From Yamadazyma tenuis (Eukaryota; Ascomycota; Pichiomycetes; Serinales; Debaryomycetaceae): a stretch of DNA of 64,000 bases. Under the pieces are notes generated by a model. It made no database searches, was not told where the DNA came from, and worked only from the letters and a program-made list of their open reading frames with translations. Location: the NCBI RefSeq assembly GCF_029203305.1, contig NC_089464.1, forward strand, positions 868,001-932,000, in the 5' to 3' direction. Both the position numbers and the translations under genes were made by a program. This document shows positions 39,143-48,900 of this stretch, one piece after another (the stretch's first letter is position 1; the number at the start of each line of letters is the position of its first letter).

Positions 39143-41476
39143 ATGGAAGAGAAATCGAAAAAAAACGCTGAAAACATTCATACACTATACTATGCTCAGA
39201 TCGCACAAATGAACAGAAGTGACCATAATAAGATCAGCATTCTACCTCCAACATCGGTAAGAGACGTGGTCTCCTTTATCTTGATCTTAAACTGGTTACC
39301 TATGTGGGTAAATACCATTGTGTTACTTTTGTACCTCATGTCGGGATCTACGAAGTTCTTTGGCGGTAAGCTATTTATCAAGTACTTTGAGTTTAAAAGC
39401 AAGCAAGCAGTCGATTCCTTCTACTATAGTGGGTCCACACTTGATCTCCGGAGCAAGTTTTCCAGTCTCACTCAAATACTTGCCGTGAGTTCGTTCATAT
39501 TATTCGTCATTATTGATGTGTTTCCTGCTTGGGTATATGGAAGTCTTGATATTTTGGCGAAAACCATAATTGCCGCTGAATTGATTGGTTCTTCTACGAG
39601 CAACTTGACGGTTGTTTCCAGCAGTAACAGTCATGCTACTCAACAACAACAGAACAATGGAACCCCGTACTACACGAGTCCCTCATCCAATACACAAGGC
39701 CAAACTAGCAAACCACACACCAACCAGATTTTGAATAACGATTACCTAAAAGTCTTAAGTTACTTCCTTTTGGTGGTGAGTCTTGATTCCCTACAACAAA
39801 GATTGGACTTTCAATTGATCTTGAAATGCTTCAGTCAGCTTGATTTTGAGCCTTTGATTTCCACAAAAGTTTTCCACTCATACTTACGGCGTCCTCAGTC
39901 CTCTTTCTTTACTGGAAGATTCCCGGACATCAGTAAGATCGTATCGAGTGCTACTCCCAGCCCAAAACTACTAGGGATCCTACTAAAGTACTTTTATTAT
40001 GAATTATGCATAAATGTTATCATTGTCAAGTTTGAGCCGATATTTTCAATAATCGGATTAAAGAGAATTTCAAATAATTTTGATCACTTGAACAATTTGA
40101 ATCCTAACATCCCTATAAGAAACAAAAACTTCAAAGAAGACCCCATTTTAATAAGCAAAACCAATAGCATTGTTGACTTCCCTCTGATTCCTGTGATCTC
40201 GTTAAAGTCGACAGAATTGAATAACAAATTAGTCGATGTTCCAATTAAAAGGTATGTGACTGATTCCAAGATCAATTTCCAAAAGACTAACTCCATTTCA
40301 GGTAAGAATTTTGAGATCTTTGTGTTAAAGACTTTTACAAATAAGAAGGTCTCGTCTACATCTAACAATATTAGAGTTAACAAGAATTCAAATTCAACCT
40401 TAATAATCGACAAAAGTGTATCAATAATTCAACCCGTCTGGTCTCTTTTAGCAGTATTGAAGATCTTGTTCAAGAACTCCAATTTGTTTCAAGGCAAACC
40501 CAATGATCAGAATGAATCTCATTATGAACTTGATTCTTCGTTATCGAGACCAAACAAGTTGCTTCTTGCTCCTGAATACATTGATAGCTCGAGAGTACTT
40601 TTCAGATCTATTAATGCCGAACTGAAAATTCCTACCAACATCAAAATTGACTTGAATGACTTGGAATGGGATTACTTTAAGGTTTATGGTAATTTTTTGT
40701 TAATCTATGCCTTGTCTCCCCTTTCTCAATTTGAAATAACAATTCTGAACTCCAAGGAAGAGACTATTGCTAATCTTTTGATCAGTACCCCCTCCGACGA
40801 GAAATCTATCATAAGAGAATCAAAATCCCTTTCATCTGTGGAAACTTTAAAGCTTAGCTTGAAATCTACGTTGAAAAGTCTTGAAAAAATGAAAATAGAA
40901 TTAAAAGAATTCAAGAAAGAAGAAAACAAAAGACAAGGGGAAGCAAAAAAGAATAATGAATTATTGTTAGAAAAAATCCTGAAAACCTCGAACCACGATG
41001 AACAAAACCTCAAGAAAATCAAAATTTTAAAGCAATCTGTAAAGCAATTTGAAATTGACATTGCCAATTTGGAAGATGAAATCAAACAAGCATCTCAAGT
41101 TGACTTAGATCTAAATGATTCTGCTTTGTGGAAGGATATTGAAAGTTTGCAAGACGAAATCTCCAAACACGAAGGTTTAATTGAGGAAATCAACTGCCGC
41201 TTAAAGGAAACTGAAGAAATGAAAGTGCAAAACTCTCAGAAACTTGATAAGTTGGTTTTGAAAGCCTATGATATTAGTTCCGAGGCTGAGAGCCATTTGG
41301 AGGAAGTTGACAGCTTTAGAACAGGAGTATTAAAGAAATTGGGGAGAAAGATTGCCAGATTCAATGAAGGTTTTGATTCGATTATTCCTCATATCCAAGC
41401 AGACTACCTGGAGCTCTCCAAGTCATTGGATGCTTTGAAGAAGTCTCATGGAATTACTATGAACTCTCAAAACTAG
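39143..41476 (+). CDS. Membrane-anchored coiled-coil protein, possibly Nnf2-like
   Basis: 777 residues. Two hydrophobic segments occur near residues 40-65 (VVSFILILNWLPMWVNTIVLLLYLM) and 110-135 (ILAVSSFILFVIIDVFPAW), with another weaker one at about 205-217 (SYFLLVVSLDSL). A Gln/Asn/Ser-rich loop lies between the second and third. The middle has a beta-rich region (LKIPTNIKIDLNDLEWDYFKVYG). A long coiled coil spans about 560-725 (LKLSLKSTLKSLEKMKIELKEF and onwards). The architecture, short membrane part plus C-terminal coiled coil, resembles S. cerevisiae Nnf2, but I cannot confirm orthology from sequence alone. It converges on the flavin-reductase-like gene. Confidence 0.7.
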   Translation: MEEKSKKNAENIHTLYYAQIAQMNRSDHNKISILPPTSVRDVVSFILILNWLPMWVNTIVLLLYLMSGSTKFFGGKLFIKYFEFKSKQAVDSFYYSGSTLDLRSKFSSLTQILAVSSFILFVIIDVFPAWVYGSLDILAKTIIAAELIGSSTSNLTVVSSSNSHATQQQQNNGTPYYTSPSSNTQGQTSKPHTNQILNNDYLKVLSYFLLVVSLDSLQQRLDFQLILKCFSQLDFEPLISTKVFHSYLRRPQSSFFTGRFPDISKIVSSATPSPKLLGILLKYFYYELCINVIIVKFEPIFSIIGLKRISNNFDHLNNLNPNIPIRNKNFKEDPILISKTNSIVDFPLIPVISLKSTELNNKLVDVPIKRYVTDSKINFQKTNSISGKNFEIFVLKTFTNKKVSSTSNNIRVNKNSNSTLIIDKSVSIIQPVWSLLAVLKILFKNSNLFQGKPNDQNESHYELDSSLSRPNKLLLAPEYIDSSRVLFRSINAELKIPTNIKIDLNDLEWDYFKVYGNFLLIYALSPLSQFEITILNSKEETIANLLISTPSDEKSIIRESKSLSSVETLKLSLKSTLKSLEKMKIELKEFKKEENKRQGEAKKNNELLLEKILKTSNHDEQNLKKIKILKQSVKQFEIDIANLEDEIKQASQVDLDLNDSALWKDIESLQDEISKHEGLIEEINCRLKETEEMKVQNSQKLDKLVLKAYDISSEAESHLEEVDSFRTGVLKKLGRKIARFNEGFDSIIPHIQADYLELSKSLDALKKSHGITMNSQN

Positions 41477-41554
41477 TTGGAGCCTACCGTACAATAATGG
41501 TAATGCTTTATTTATATCTTAAAATATTTACATGAATTAACGTCTACTTAAATT

Positions 41555-42214
41555 TCACTCGTCCAAGGTTTCACCTACTTTATGGAAGCTCCTGTTAAAG
41601 TATACGAGACCACCTGTTTTCTGTTCTTGATTCTCAATAATGTCCAACACATTCACCACCCATATTTCATGATTATCGATCTCTAGCACTTTCCGCTTCT
41701 TACACACAAATATGCACTCGCTTTCCTTCAAAATGGGTATCTGGTAGTCTTCAAAATTAATCATTTCCCATTCACTAGGCTGTAAATTCTTGAAAGGAGT
41801 AGCCATTTCGTGGAACGGCTCTCCATCCTCATCTTCATTGGTGGACACAGAACGCTTGATACCACTGGCAAATATTCTTCCCAATCTGCTGGACTCTCTA
41901 CTGGATGTCAACAAATGAATAGCCACATACCCGTTGTTTTCGTTCAAGGTCTTGGACGTATAACTGGGCAAGTGCAAATTGAACAGTAGGAGTGGGCTTG
42001 GATATACGGACAAGGAGCTGACTGAGCTTAAGGTCATCCCATGCAAAGATTTGATCAAAGGTGATGGATTAGAAGATGGATGGTTCTTGAAGCCAGCAGT
42101 AAGAATCATGGCCTGGCTGGCAACTCGAGACATGCTAGTTGTGAACTGTTGATGTAAATCGCTGTTGGAAGCTAGTGCTTTTGTAGTGTATCGTCTTAGC
42201 CATCCATGGTTCAT
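41555..42214 (-). CDS. Flavin-reductase-like / FMN-binding split-barrel protein, probably mitochondrial
   Basis: 219 residues from the first ATG (MNHGWLRRYTTKAL). The N terminus is Arg/Lys/Ser/Thr-rich without acidic residues before residue 18, which suggests a mitochondrial leader. The following region follows the flavin reductase-like domain: a first strand AMILTAGF, then HGMTLSSVSSLSVYPSPLLLFNLHLPSYT, matching the GMTxSSxxSVSxxPPLxxFxL flavin-binding core, then GYVAIHLLTSS. The substrate is unknown. The C-terminal part ends with a strand pair, ILKESECIFVC and HEIWVVNVLDI. The frame extends upstream through non-ATG codons. Confidence 0.75.
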   Translation of the reverse strand: MNHGWLRRYTTKALASNSDLHQQFTTSMSRVASQAMILTAGFKNHPSSNPSPLIKSLHGMTLSSVSSLSVYPSPLLLFNLHLPSYTSKTLNENNGYVAIHLLTSSRESSRLGRIFASGIKRSVSTNEDEDGEPFHEMATPFKNLQPSEWEMINFEDYQIPILKESECIFVCKKRKVLEIDNHEIWVVNVLDIIENQEQKTGGLVYFNRSFHKVGETLDE

Positions 42215-42483
42215 TCTTTCTCTTGTGCCTAATTGAGTCGGACTCAAGGTCTCGAGTTTGTGCGATTTTTCGGGGTTCGGCCGCAAAACTGTTAAAAGCC
42301 AGTATGGGGTATGAGAGAGGAAAGGAGTAGTCCATACATAGCGAGTGTAAGATAGTCTTATACTGTTACCTATGTGAAAAAGGTTTAAAACAATTGCTTT
42401 AATTTATAAGCTTATATGACCAAAAGACAGATGTACAACTCAAGAATCAAACCGAGAGGCGTCAGAGAAGCAAAAAAACAAAT

Positions 42484-42554
42484 TGCGCAACCCCGGAATC
42501 GAACCGGGGGCCCAACGATGGCAACGTTGGATTTTACCACTAAACCAGTTGCGC
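42484..42554 (-). tRNA. tRNA-Gly (anticodon GCC)
   Basis: 71 nt without intron. The acceptor stem GCGCAAC pairs with GTTGCGC, the A box lies in TGGTTTAGTGG, the anticodon loop shows TGCCATC between the CAACG and CGTTG arms, and the B box is GGTTCGATTCC. It is near-identical in type to yeast tRNA-Gly(GCC). Confidence 0.97.
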
Positions 42555-43335
42555 TAATTGAAATTTTGTAAAAGTAGAGTTGCTTTCCTGGATGGAAATA
42601 CATTTCCAGCACATAGTATGTACTACCGCGATACTACACCAGAACAAAACTAAGTAGTGTGATATTCCTGTGTGTAAATCTTATATCCTGTACATAATAA
42701 CTAGTGGCGTGCCTGAGTGTTAGACAAACAAAACTCAATAGTTTCGTAGCACAAGGCTTATGCGGTGCACTAGGTTACTCTCAACTACATTCCGTAGAAT
42801 GTCCCATAAAAAATTGGGATAAATTAGTCACAGAAATATATTGGAGCCATATCCTATATTAGTCCGAGTTTGTGACCTCTGGTAGTGAATCTTGGCTCGA
42901 ACGTCGAAGTGTAAACTGGTCCTTTTCGCAGCCAGTCTTAACCTAATACACTTCACTATCTCTCTTCTCTTTACTTGTCATATCCAGAAAATCATTATCG
43001 AACCTCACCATAATTGTCTATTGGCATCAATCATTTATGTTCTGTTGCACACATACTGGTACTCAGGTATGGTTTCACTGTTTGATGTGCGACAACTTAT
43101 TCCAGGTAACGTTGTCGAAGCTCTTTTCTACCACTTTCTTCTGTTATTGCTAATACTGCGTCTCCCGACTGGAAAGGTGCCTTGCACTATCCGTCTTTTG
43201 TACTTGACTTAAATTTTCCTCCTTTCGAGCAGATTTGTTTTGAACTTTGTAACCAAATTTGTATAAGGTGTTCTTCGCTTAACCTTAAGTGATACGTGTT
43301 AGGATTATATCGATATGAATGCAAAAAGAAAGGTC
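42555..43335. other. Spacer between two tRNA genes
   Basis: 781 bp without a credible gene. A 106-codon open frame at 42892-43212 begins at a non-ATG codon and shows no family features. The A/T-rich sequence could contain a decayed element, common beside tRNA genes in yeasts, but I could not define ends. Confidence 0.4.
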
Positions 43336-43407
43336 TGCCTCCTGCCAGAATTGAACTAGCGACCTTTGCATTACAAGTGCAACGCTCTACCACTAAGCTA
43401 AGAAGGC
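43336..43407 (-). tRNA. tRNA-Thr (anticodon UGU)
   Basis: 72 nt without intron. The acceptor stem GCCTTCT pairs with AGGAGGC (one G-T wobble). The D arm is GCTTAGTGGTAGAGC, the anticodon arm TTGCA-CTTGTAA-TGCAA gives TGT, and the T arm GCTAG-TTCAATT-CTGGC contains one wobble pair. The B box GTTCAATTC differs from the strict consensus at one place. Confidence 0.93.
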
Positions 43408-44051
43408 ATTACCTTTGATACAGATGATTTAAACCTGTTGATCTCTCCATGGGCAATATTAAGAGATTTTTGTTGAACCAAAATTCAAGTCAAAAATCGA
43501 AAACTTTAACCCAAATTGCCCTTATTCAGGTTACCATGTTTCGTTGAAAATAGTATTATGATCGGGAATTATGATTGGGATATTGACAATTTTGCTGAAA
43601 AGTACTGGATGTCTGGTAGGTATGAGCAAAAAAGATCATAATTACGAATTATTAAATGATCCAAAAAGCCCCAGAAACCCGATATGCACATACCCACATG
43701 TCTAATCAAACTTCAGTACCCATTATTAACTAATGTCTATGGAGGGTGTGGTGACCAATGAAGGATTTTCAGATTCAATAGATATTTATTGTAAATTTGG
43801 TGGATTTCGCAATATGGTTGCAAACTACTCCACAGTCTAAAATGTATCGAAACAAGCCCCCAAAAGAACATAACCTTTCTCAGTATAGATCAGACAGATC
43901 GGAATACTTCTCCGATGATGAAACATCTTATACTGGAGCTGTTTCTTCTTAGCATAAGTTTCCCAACGATGTGGAGTGTCAGAACACCATTTTTAGGAGA
44001 CCGAGAAAGATTCCAGATAAGGATGCAATTTTTTTCTCAAACTAAGCAGAG
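43408..44051 (+). promoter_or_regulatory. Upstream region of the MFS gene, with an in-frame 36-codon upstream ORF
   Basis: 644 bp. An ATG at 43842 opens a 36-codon reading frame ending in TAG at 43950-43952. It is in the same frame as the transporter ATG at 44052, with one more in-frame stop (TAA) close to the main start. The rest shows no gene. Confidence 0.5.
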
Positions 44052-45530
44052 ATGGATAGCCCTAAAAAGTTTAACGATGCCGAAGCAGATGAGCCATTTT
44101 TGTCAAACTGGCAGTCAGGTCCTGGTGATGAATCCAACATGGAGACGATGGAAATCGAATCTGGATCCTTCGACGACTTTGACCAGTATAATGTGGAATA
44201 TAAAGGAGAAGTACTATACATTGAGTCCAAAGACTGGAGAAAGAGTAATAGTCTTAAATTTCAAATCGTTGTTGTGCTTTGTCTCTTCACACTCTTCGGG
44301 CTTGGTGACCAAGCGGTTGGAGCGTTGATTCCGATATTCCAGAAGCATTATCACGTGTCTGATCTACAAGCCAGTTTTCTTTTCCTCAGCGCCATCACTG
44401 GGTATATTCTAATGGGATTGCTTAACGGTATTATCCACGAGAAAATCGGGTTGAGGGGGATTCTTATTATCGGAACCGTCTCCTTATGCACCGGGTTTGG
44501 TGTGTTTAGTACTGCCCCTCCGTTCTGGGTGATGGTGGTATTTGCGCTGTTCACCGGAACTGGCTGCGGAGTTCTTGATGCTGCGTGCAATTCATGGGTG
44601 GGAGGCTTGATCGACTCCAACCAGATCTTGGGAATACTTCATGGGTGCTATGGACTTGGGTGTTTGATCTCTCCAAGCTTGATTTCGAATTTGCTTGAAA
44701 GAAAGATCAATCCCTGGAAATGGAACCAATACTACCGATTATTGTTTTGGCTTGCCTTGGTGATGTTTGGGGTATCGTCATTCGTGTTCCGTCGTGAAAC
44801 GGCCAAGAAGTACCTGTACGTATTTGATTTGAAGGTCGGTAAAATAGGAAAAGATGGGTATGAGTTGTCTTCTGCAAATGATGAACTTGAGGAGGACGAC
44901 CTAGATAAGTTTCAAAATGCCAGTTTAGGAGATTCTCTCAAGTCAAAGTTGGTTTGGACGTTCTCTTTGTTTTTATTCTTGTATGTGGGAGGTGAAGTGG
45001 CTTTCGGATCGTGGTTAATCAGTTACCTCTTGAGAGTCACCAAGGTGAGCTACAAAATGAGCTCACATATTGCAACCAGTTTTTGGACAGGGTTGATGGT
45101 GGGCAGAACGGTGCTAGGGTTTGCTACGGCCTACTACTTTAATACCGAACTTACGGCCAACTTGACATATGCAGTGGGCTCTGTGATGGGTTTTATCGTA
45201 TTTTATGCCATATCATTTACTACATGGCACTGGCTTTTTTTTGTTATAGCGTTTGTCACAGGTGTTTGTGTGGGCCCTATATTCCCCACTACCATCGTAA
45301 GCGCCATAGGAATTCTTCCCACCAAGTACCACACTTCGGGTGTTGGTTTCATCTGTGCCTTTGGTGGAGGAGGAGCTGCCGTAGTACCATTTTTGGTTGG
45401 ACTCGTTGCTAATTCAAGTAAAACCGGGTTAAAGTTGTTCCCGTTGATTATCTTACTTGACTTTTTGTTCTTGGGCACCTGGTGGTTGTTAATCACCAAA
45501 AAATTCTTGCCTACTTATGTAAGACCATAA
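44052..45530 (+). CDS. Major facilitator superfamily transporter, fucose-permease / Bsc6-like
   Basis: 492 residues with about 12 membrane spans. An acidic cytosolic N terminus of about 70 residues precedes TM1. Span 1-3 signatures are GLGDQAVGALIPIFQKHYHVS (N-term loop) and GYILMGLLNGIIHEKIGLRGI (the MFS G-x-x-x-D/E-R-x-G-R/x loop in modified form). TM5 contains GTGCGVLDAACNSWVG, which resembles the FHS/fucose-permease group and MFSD4-type proteins. Spans 7-12 follow an acidic central loop (ANDELEEDDLDKF). S. cerevisiae Bsc6 is a plausible relative of the same length, but I cannot prove it. The substrate is unknown. Confidence 0.82.
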   Translation: MDSPKKFNDAEADEPFLSNWQSGPGDESNMETMEIESGSFDDFDQYNVEYKGEVLYIESKDWRKSNSLKFQIVVVLCLFTLFGLGDQAVGALIPIFQKHYHVSDLQASFLFLSAITGYILMGLLNGIIHEKIGLRGILIIGTVSLCTGFGVFSTAPPFWVMVVFALFTGTGCGVLDAACNSWVGGLIDSNQILGILHGCYGLGCLISPSLISNLLERKINPWKWNQYYRLLFWLALVMFGVSSFVFRRETAKKYLYVFDLKVGKIGKDGYELSSANDELEEDDLDKFQNASLGDSLKSKLVWTFSLFLFLYVGGEVAFGSWLISYLLRVTKVSYKMSSHIATSFWTGLMVGRTVLGFATAYYFNTELTANLTYAVGSVMGFIVFYAISFTTWHWLFFVIAFVTGVCVGPIFPTTIVSAIGILPTKYHTSGVGFICAFGGGGAAVVPFLVGLVANSSKTGLKLFPLIILLDFLFLGTWWLLITKKFLPTYVRP

Positions 45531-45625
45531 TGGGTGAGGCTGAGATTTGGGGCGATGATTATGATACAAGGGTTATATTAAAGGATAAATAAATATATCA
45601 GGGGAATGCAGTAGACATCAAATTC

Positions 45626-45886
45626 TTATAATGATCCACCTTGTGCGGTCCACTCTTCGGGTGTAAACCCCTTTTGTGTGAAGGCGTGGATACCAGCAAT
45701 CTCTTCTTTCAACGCGTTATTGACCAACCGATGTCTCATCAATTTATTCTTGCCCTGGAAGAGAGGCGACACGATGATGACAGCAAACGCCTGTCCGCAT
45801 CCACCAGACATGTCTTCAACCTGGACCAAAGAGGCCTCGAGCCTCTCCTTTATGATGAGTTGAAATGACTCTGTGGTCAATGACAT
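45626..45886 (-). CDS. FRA2: BolA-like protein Fra2 (Bol2)
   Basis: Cytosolic and nuclear partner of monothiol glutaredoxins Grx3/4; it binds a shared Fe-S cluster and signals iron status to Aft-type regulators. The product is 86 residues. Conserved features are GGCGQAF (the conserved Cys region), VSPLFQGKNKLMRHRLVNNAL (helix-turn) and EIAGIHAFTQKGFTPEEW, which holds the cluster-ligand His. The C-terminal IHAF...TPEEW is specific for Fra2/BolA2, whereas Bol3 ends differently. It is shorter than S. cerevisiae Fra2, which has an N-terminal extension, but equal in length to human BOLA2. Confidence 0.92.
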   Translation of the reverse strand: MSLTTESFQLIIKERLEASLVQVEDMSGGCGQAFAVIIVSPLFQGKNKLMRHRLVNNALKEEIAGIHAFTQKGFTPEEWTAQGGSL

Positions 45887-45968
45887 TGATGGTGATGCAA
45901 AATTGAAAGTATTTCATTCGCTTCGCACAACTTTCCTAAAAGAGCGTCAATCATTTAATATACATTAA

Positions 45969-48900
45969 CTACACACTTCCTGTTTCTCCATGATGTTCTC
46001 CTGCAACTTTGGACAAGCCTCTTGTAATGGTGTTAGATCTCACTTCCGAGCTTAAAGGATCATTAAGTTCATCTTTGATATCGAAACTGATGAAATAGTT
46101 GGGGTGTTCCTTACTTACTTTTTCGATTTTGTTCATGATTTCCTTGGTCGATTGGATTTCGGTTTTGGAGAATTTACAAATTTCTGAAAATTCCAACAAG
46201 TCACTGGGTAAGTAACTAAGCTCTTCGTGCATTTCAATCAATTGGTTGACCACCTCGATCGCCAAAAAGTACGAGTCGCTGGCTTGTTCACTTCCGTTCT
46301 TGGAGTATAAGATGTTGGGAGATATAACGGTGGCCAAGTTGTGAATATCCATTTTGGACCCACTTTCATCGTCCAATTCAGCAAACGAAGAAACCCAGTT
46401 GAAGAAATACAATAATACTTCCACCAAGTTTCTGTGACTTCTGGGGAGCATACAGTAGATAAGCTTGACCAATCTCTTTTTAAGCTTGGGGTCAGGTTGT
46501 TTCTGTGTCTCTATCCACAAGTCATATAGATTGAACGTCAATAAGGGATTAGGCAACTCTCTGAGCCATTTCTTCATTAAGGCTGCCAACTGCACCGCAG
46601 TTTGATTGGTGAAATCGGGTGACTTCAAGGGACTTTCGTTGATTTGGTTAGTCAAGTCTTTCAATTTCTTGATGTTACCGTTCAACCGGAAAATACCTTC
46701 AACAGAAACATCCTTTGTTTTCAACGAGCTGATGATATCGTCAATTACGATTGGAATCCGCAATTTGGAAGGACCGACACCCAAATCAGAATCAATACCG
46801 TATTTTTTAGTCAAGTCCTGCAAATCAACTCCAAATACACCATGAACTTTATCTGAACTGTTTGAGCTATGAAACTTAAATTTGTCCCAGAAATTGGTTG
46901 ATTTCTTGGTTTGAATCAAAGATAAAAGTTCAATCTTGTTGTATTTGTTGTTTGTTAATTGACTCAATGCTTCAATAGCAATGTGTCTAACAATGAAATG
47001 CTCGGACTTATCCAACTCAGAATAATATCTTTGTCTGATTTCAGTATTACCACTTTCGGTTTTGTTGGTAGCACTTGAAACATTCCTGTTATTTTCATGA
47101 TACTGCTCAGACATCGAGGTGGTTATATTACCAACTGGCCTGATCTTTTCCATCCGCAGTTGACGTTGATAAAGACTATTGTGGTGTTTGAAAGCATTAG
47201 GTCTCTGATCTCTAGCTTGTTCAGCAGCAACGATTCTTGGGATATCATCTAAAGTTAAAGATTTCTCGTTTCTTAACAAATCAGAGGTACGATTCAAGTG
47301 GTTGCTTGAAATTGTCCTTGCAGGCTCATCTCTGATAACCATTTTCTTGTTGTTAGGGATAGGTTCTTCACCTCGTTTTTGGACAAAGAGCTCGTCATCG
47401 TCTTGTGATAATATAAAGGAGTTCTTCGAAGAGTGGGTGCTATCATTGCGATTTACACCTTGACCTTCCAAGGTGGTACCTAAGTACGTTGTATCCTCTG
47501 TTGCCTCAGCATTTTCAGCTTCTGGAGCATCAATTATAACCGACTTTCGGGCATTCTTTTTGATGGAGTTCGACAAGTTGTGGCTTTGTCTTTTGGTTCT
47601 CATTCTGGTGATATCATTCAATGTGTCGGAGTAGTTTGACTTAATGTCGTTACTAGCTTCTTTTGATTTAGTAATAACCTTTTTGTTTTTGTAGTCCAAG
47701 GCCATTACTTGCTTGGATCGTAAGAAGGCAATTTTCAACAAGTAAATCAATTGACTTAAATCTGAAACAGATACAAATCCGTTCGTCACATCAGCACCTG
47801 CACAATCCAAGCAAGATAATTCGTTGGAGCTTGGATGAAGGTTGACCTGATTGATATCATCCAAAGATTTCAGACAATTCGAACACTTGAAACACTTATT
47901 ATGCCATCTAATATCTTTATACCTGATACAAGCCTTTTCAATAGATGTCTTACAATGAAAACATAAATCTGTTGAGTTATTAGGAATTGACAATTGACTC
48001 TGAATGAGTTTAACATATGTCTCAGTGAGTCTTGGAGGTGAGGATTGTGTTTCTTCGTTTGTGATCCGATACTTTTCATATCCCTTTATAGTCAATAAGA
48101 ATTGGTCAATTGCAACAGAGTCAGATCTGGCCTGATTCAATTTAAGTGAGGTCTGTAAGCCGATTCTGATCAATAACTTCAAATAATGAGCACATCCCGT
48201 TATAACAGACAATAATTCAGAAGATAAAGAACCTGAGCCTTGTAAGTTGACAAGATTCGACTTTCTCAAGATTGCCAAATAACTCATTATCTTACCAGAC
48301 AAATTTCTTGGCTCTTTCTTCAAGTCAATATCAATAGGATCACTGCGTTGGTTCAAGACTATCAAATCATCAATGGAATGGAATAAGATTTCAATAAATA
48401 CAATTAAGCTTCCGGTTGAAATCAACCCATTGAACTGATTGCCAATACAAGCGTTGAGTAACATATCTGAGATTGAGGAGGCAGTCATTTCCTCAAAATT
48501 AGATAACGTAACCCAGCATTTGATAACTAGGTTCTCAATCAATTGCTCAGCCATAGTCAAGTCCTTCTCATCTAAAGACTTATCACCAACTGCGTCGGAG
48601 GGTGTAGGGTTAAACCCTACACAGTCCTGTTTGATCACCACATTCCAGAACTTGTTCACCATATAACACTCTGGGTGCCATTGCTGGGTTCTTCCACCAC
48701 GAAATAACTCTACAAACTGCTTGACAATCGAGGAGTTACAGCCTTCACAGTGGTTGGCAAATGTCTTCGAATAATGGTAGTGACAATAGATATTAGAACC
48801 ATGTTCGTAATAGCTTTCATCACTCTCAAACACTTTCTGACAAACGTTACATTTGAAATGCTCCAAATGGTATTTGTTCCCCAAAGCAGTGATATAAGGT

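Noticed and set aside
42879..42900. Possible retrotransposon primer-binding site (TGGTAG followed by unrelated bases) between the two tRNA genes
   Set aside because: Only six bases match the usual initiator-tRNA complement and no LTR boundaries could be found.
42892..43212. 106-codon ORF between the tRNA genes
   Set aside because: Starts at a non-ATG codon; hydrophobic composition arises from T-rich DNA.
43915..44328. 137-codon ORF overlapping the MFS start
   Set aside because: Out-of-frame shadow of the transporter and its upstream ORF.
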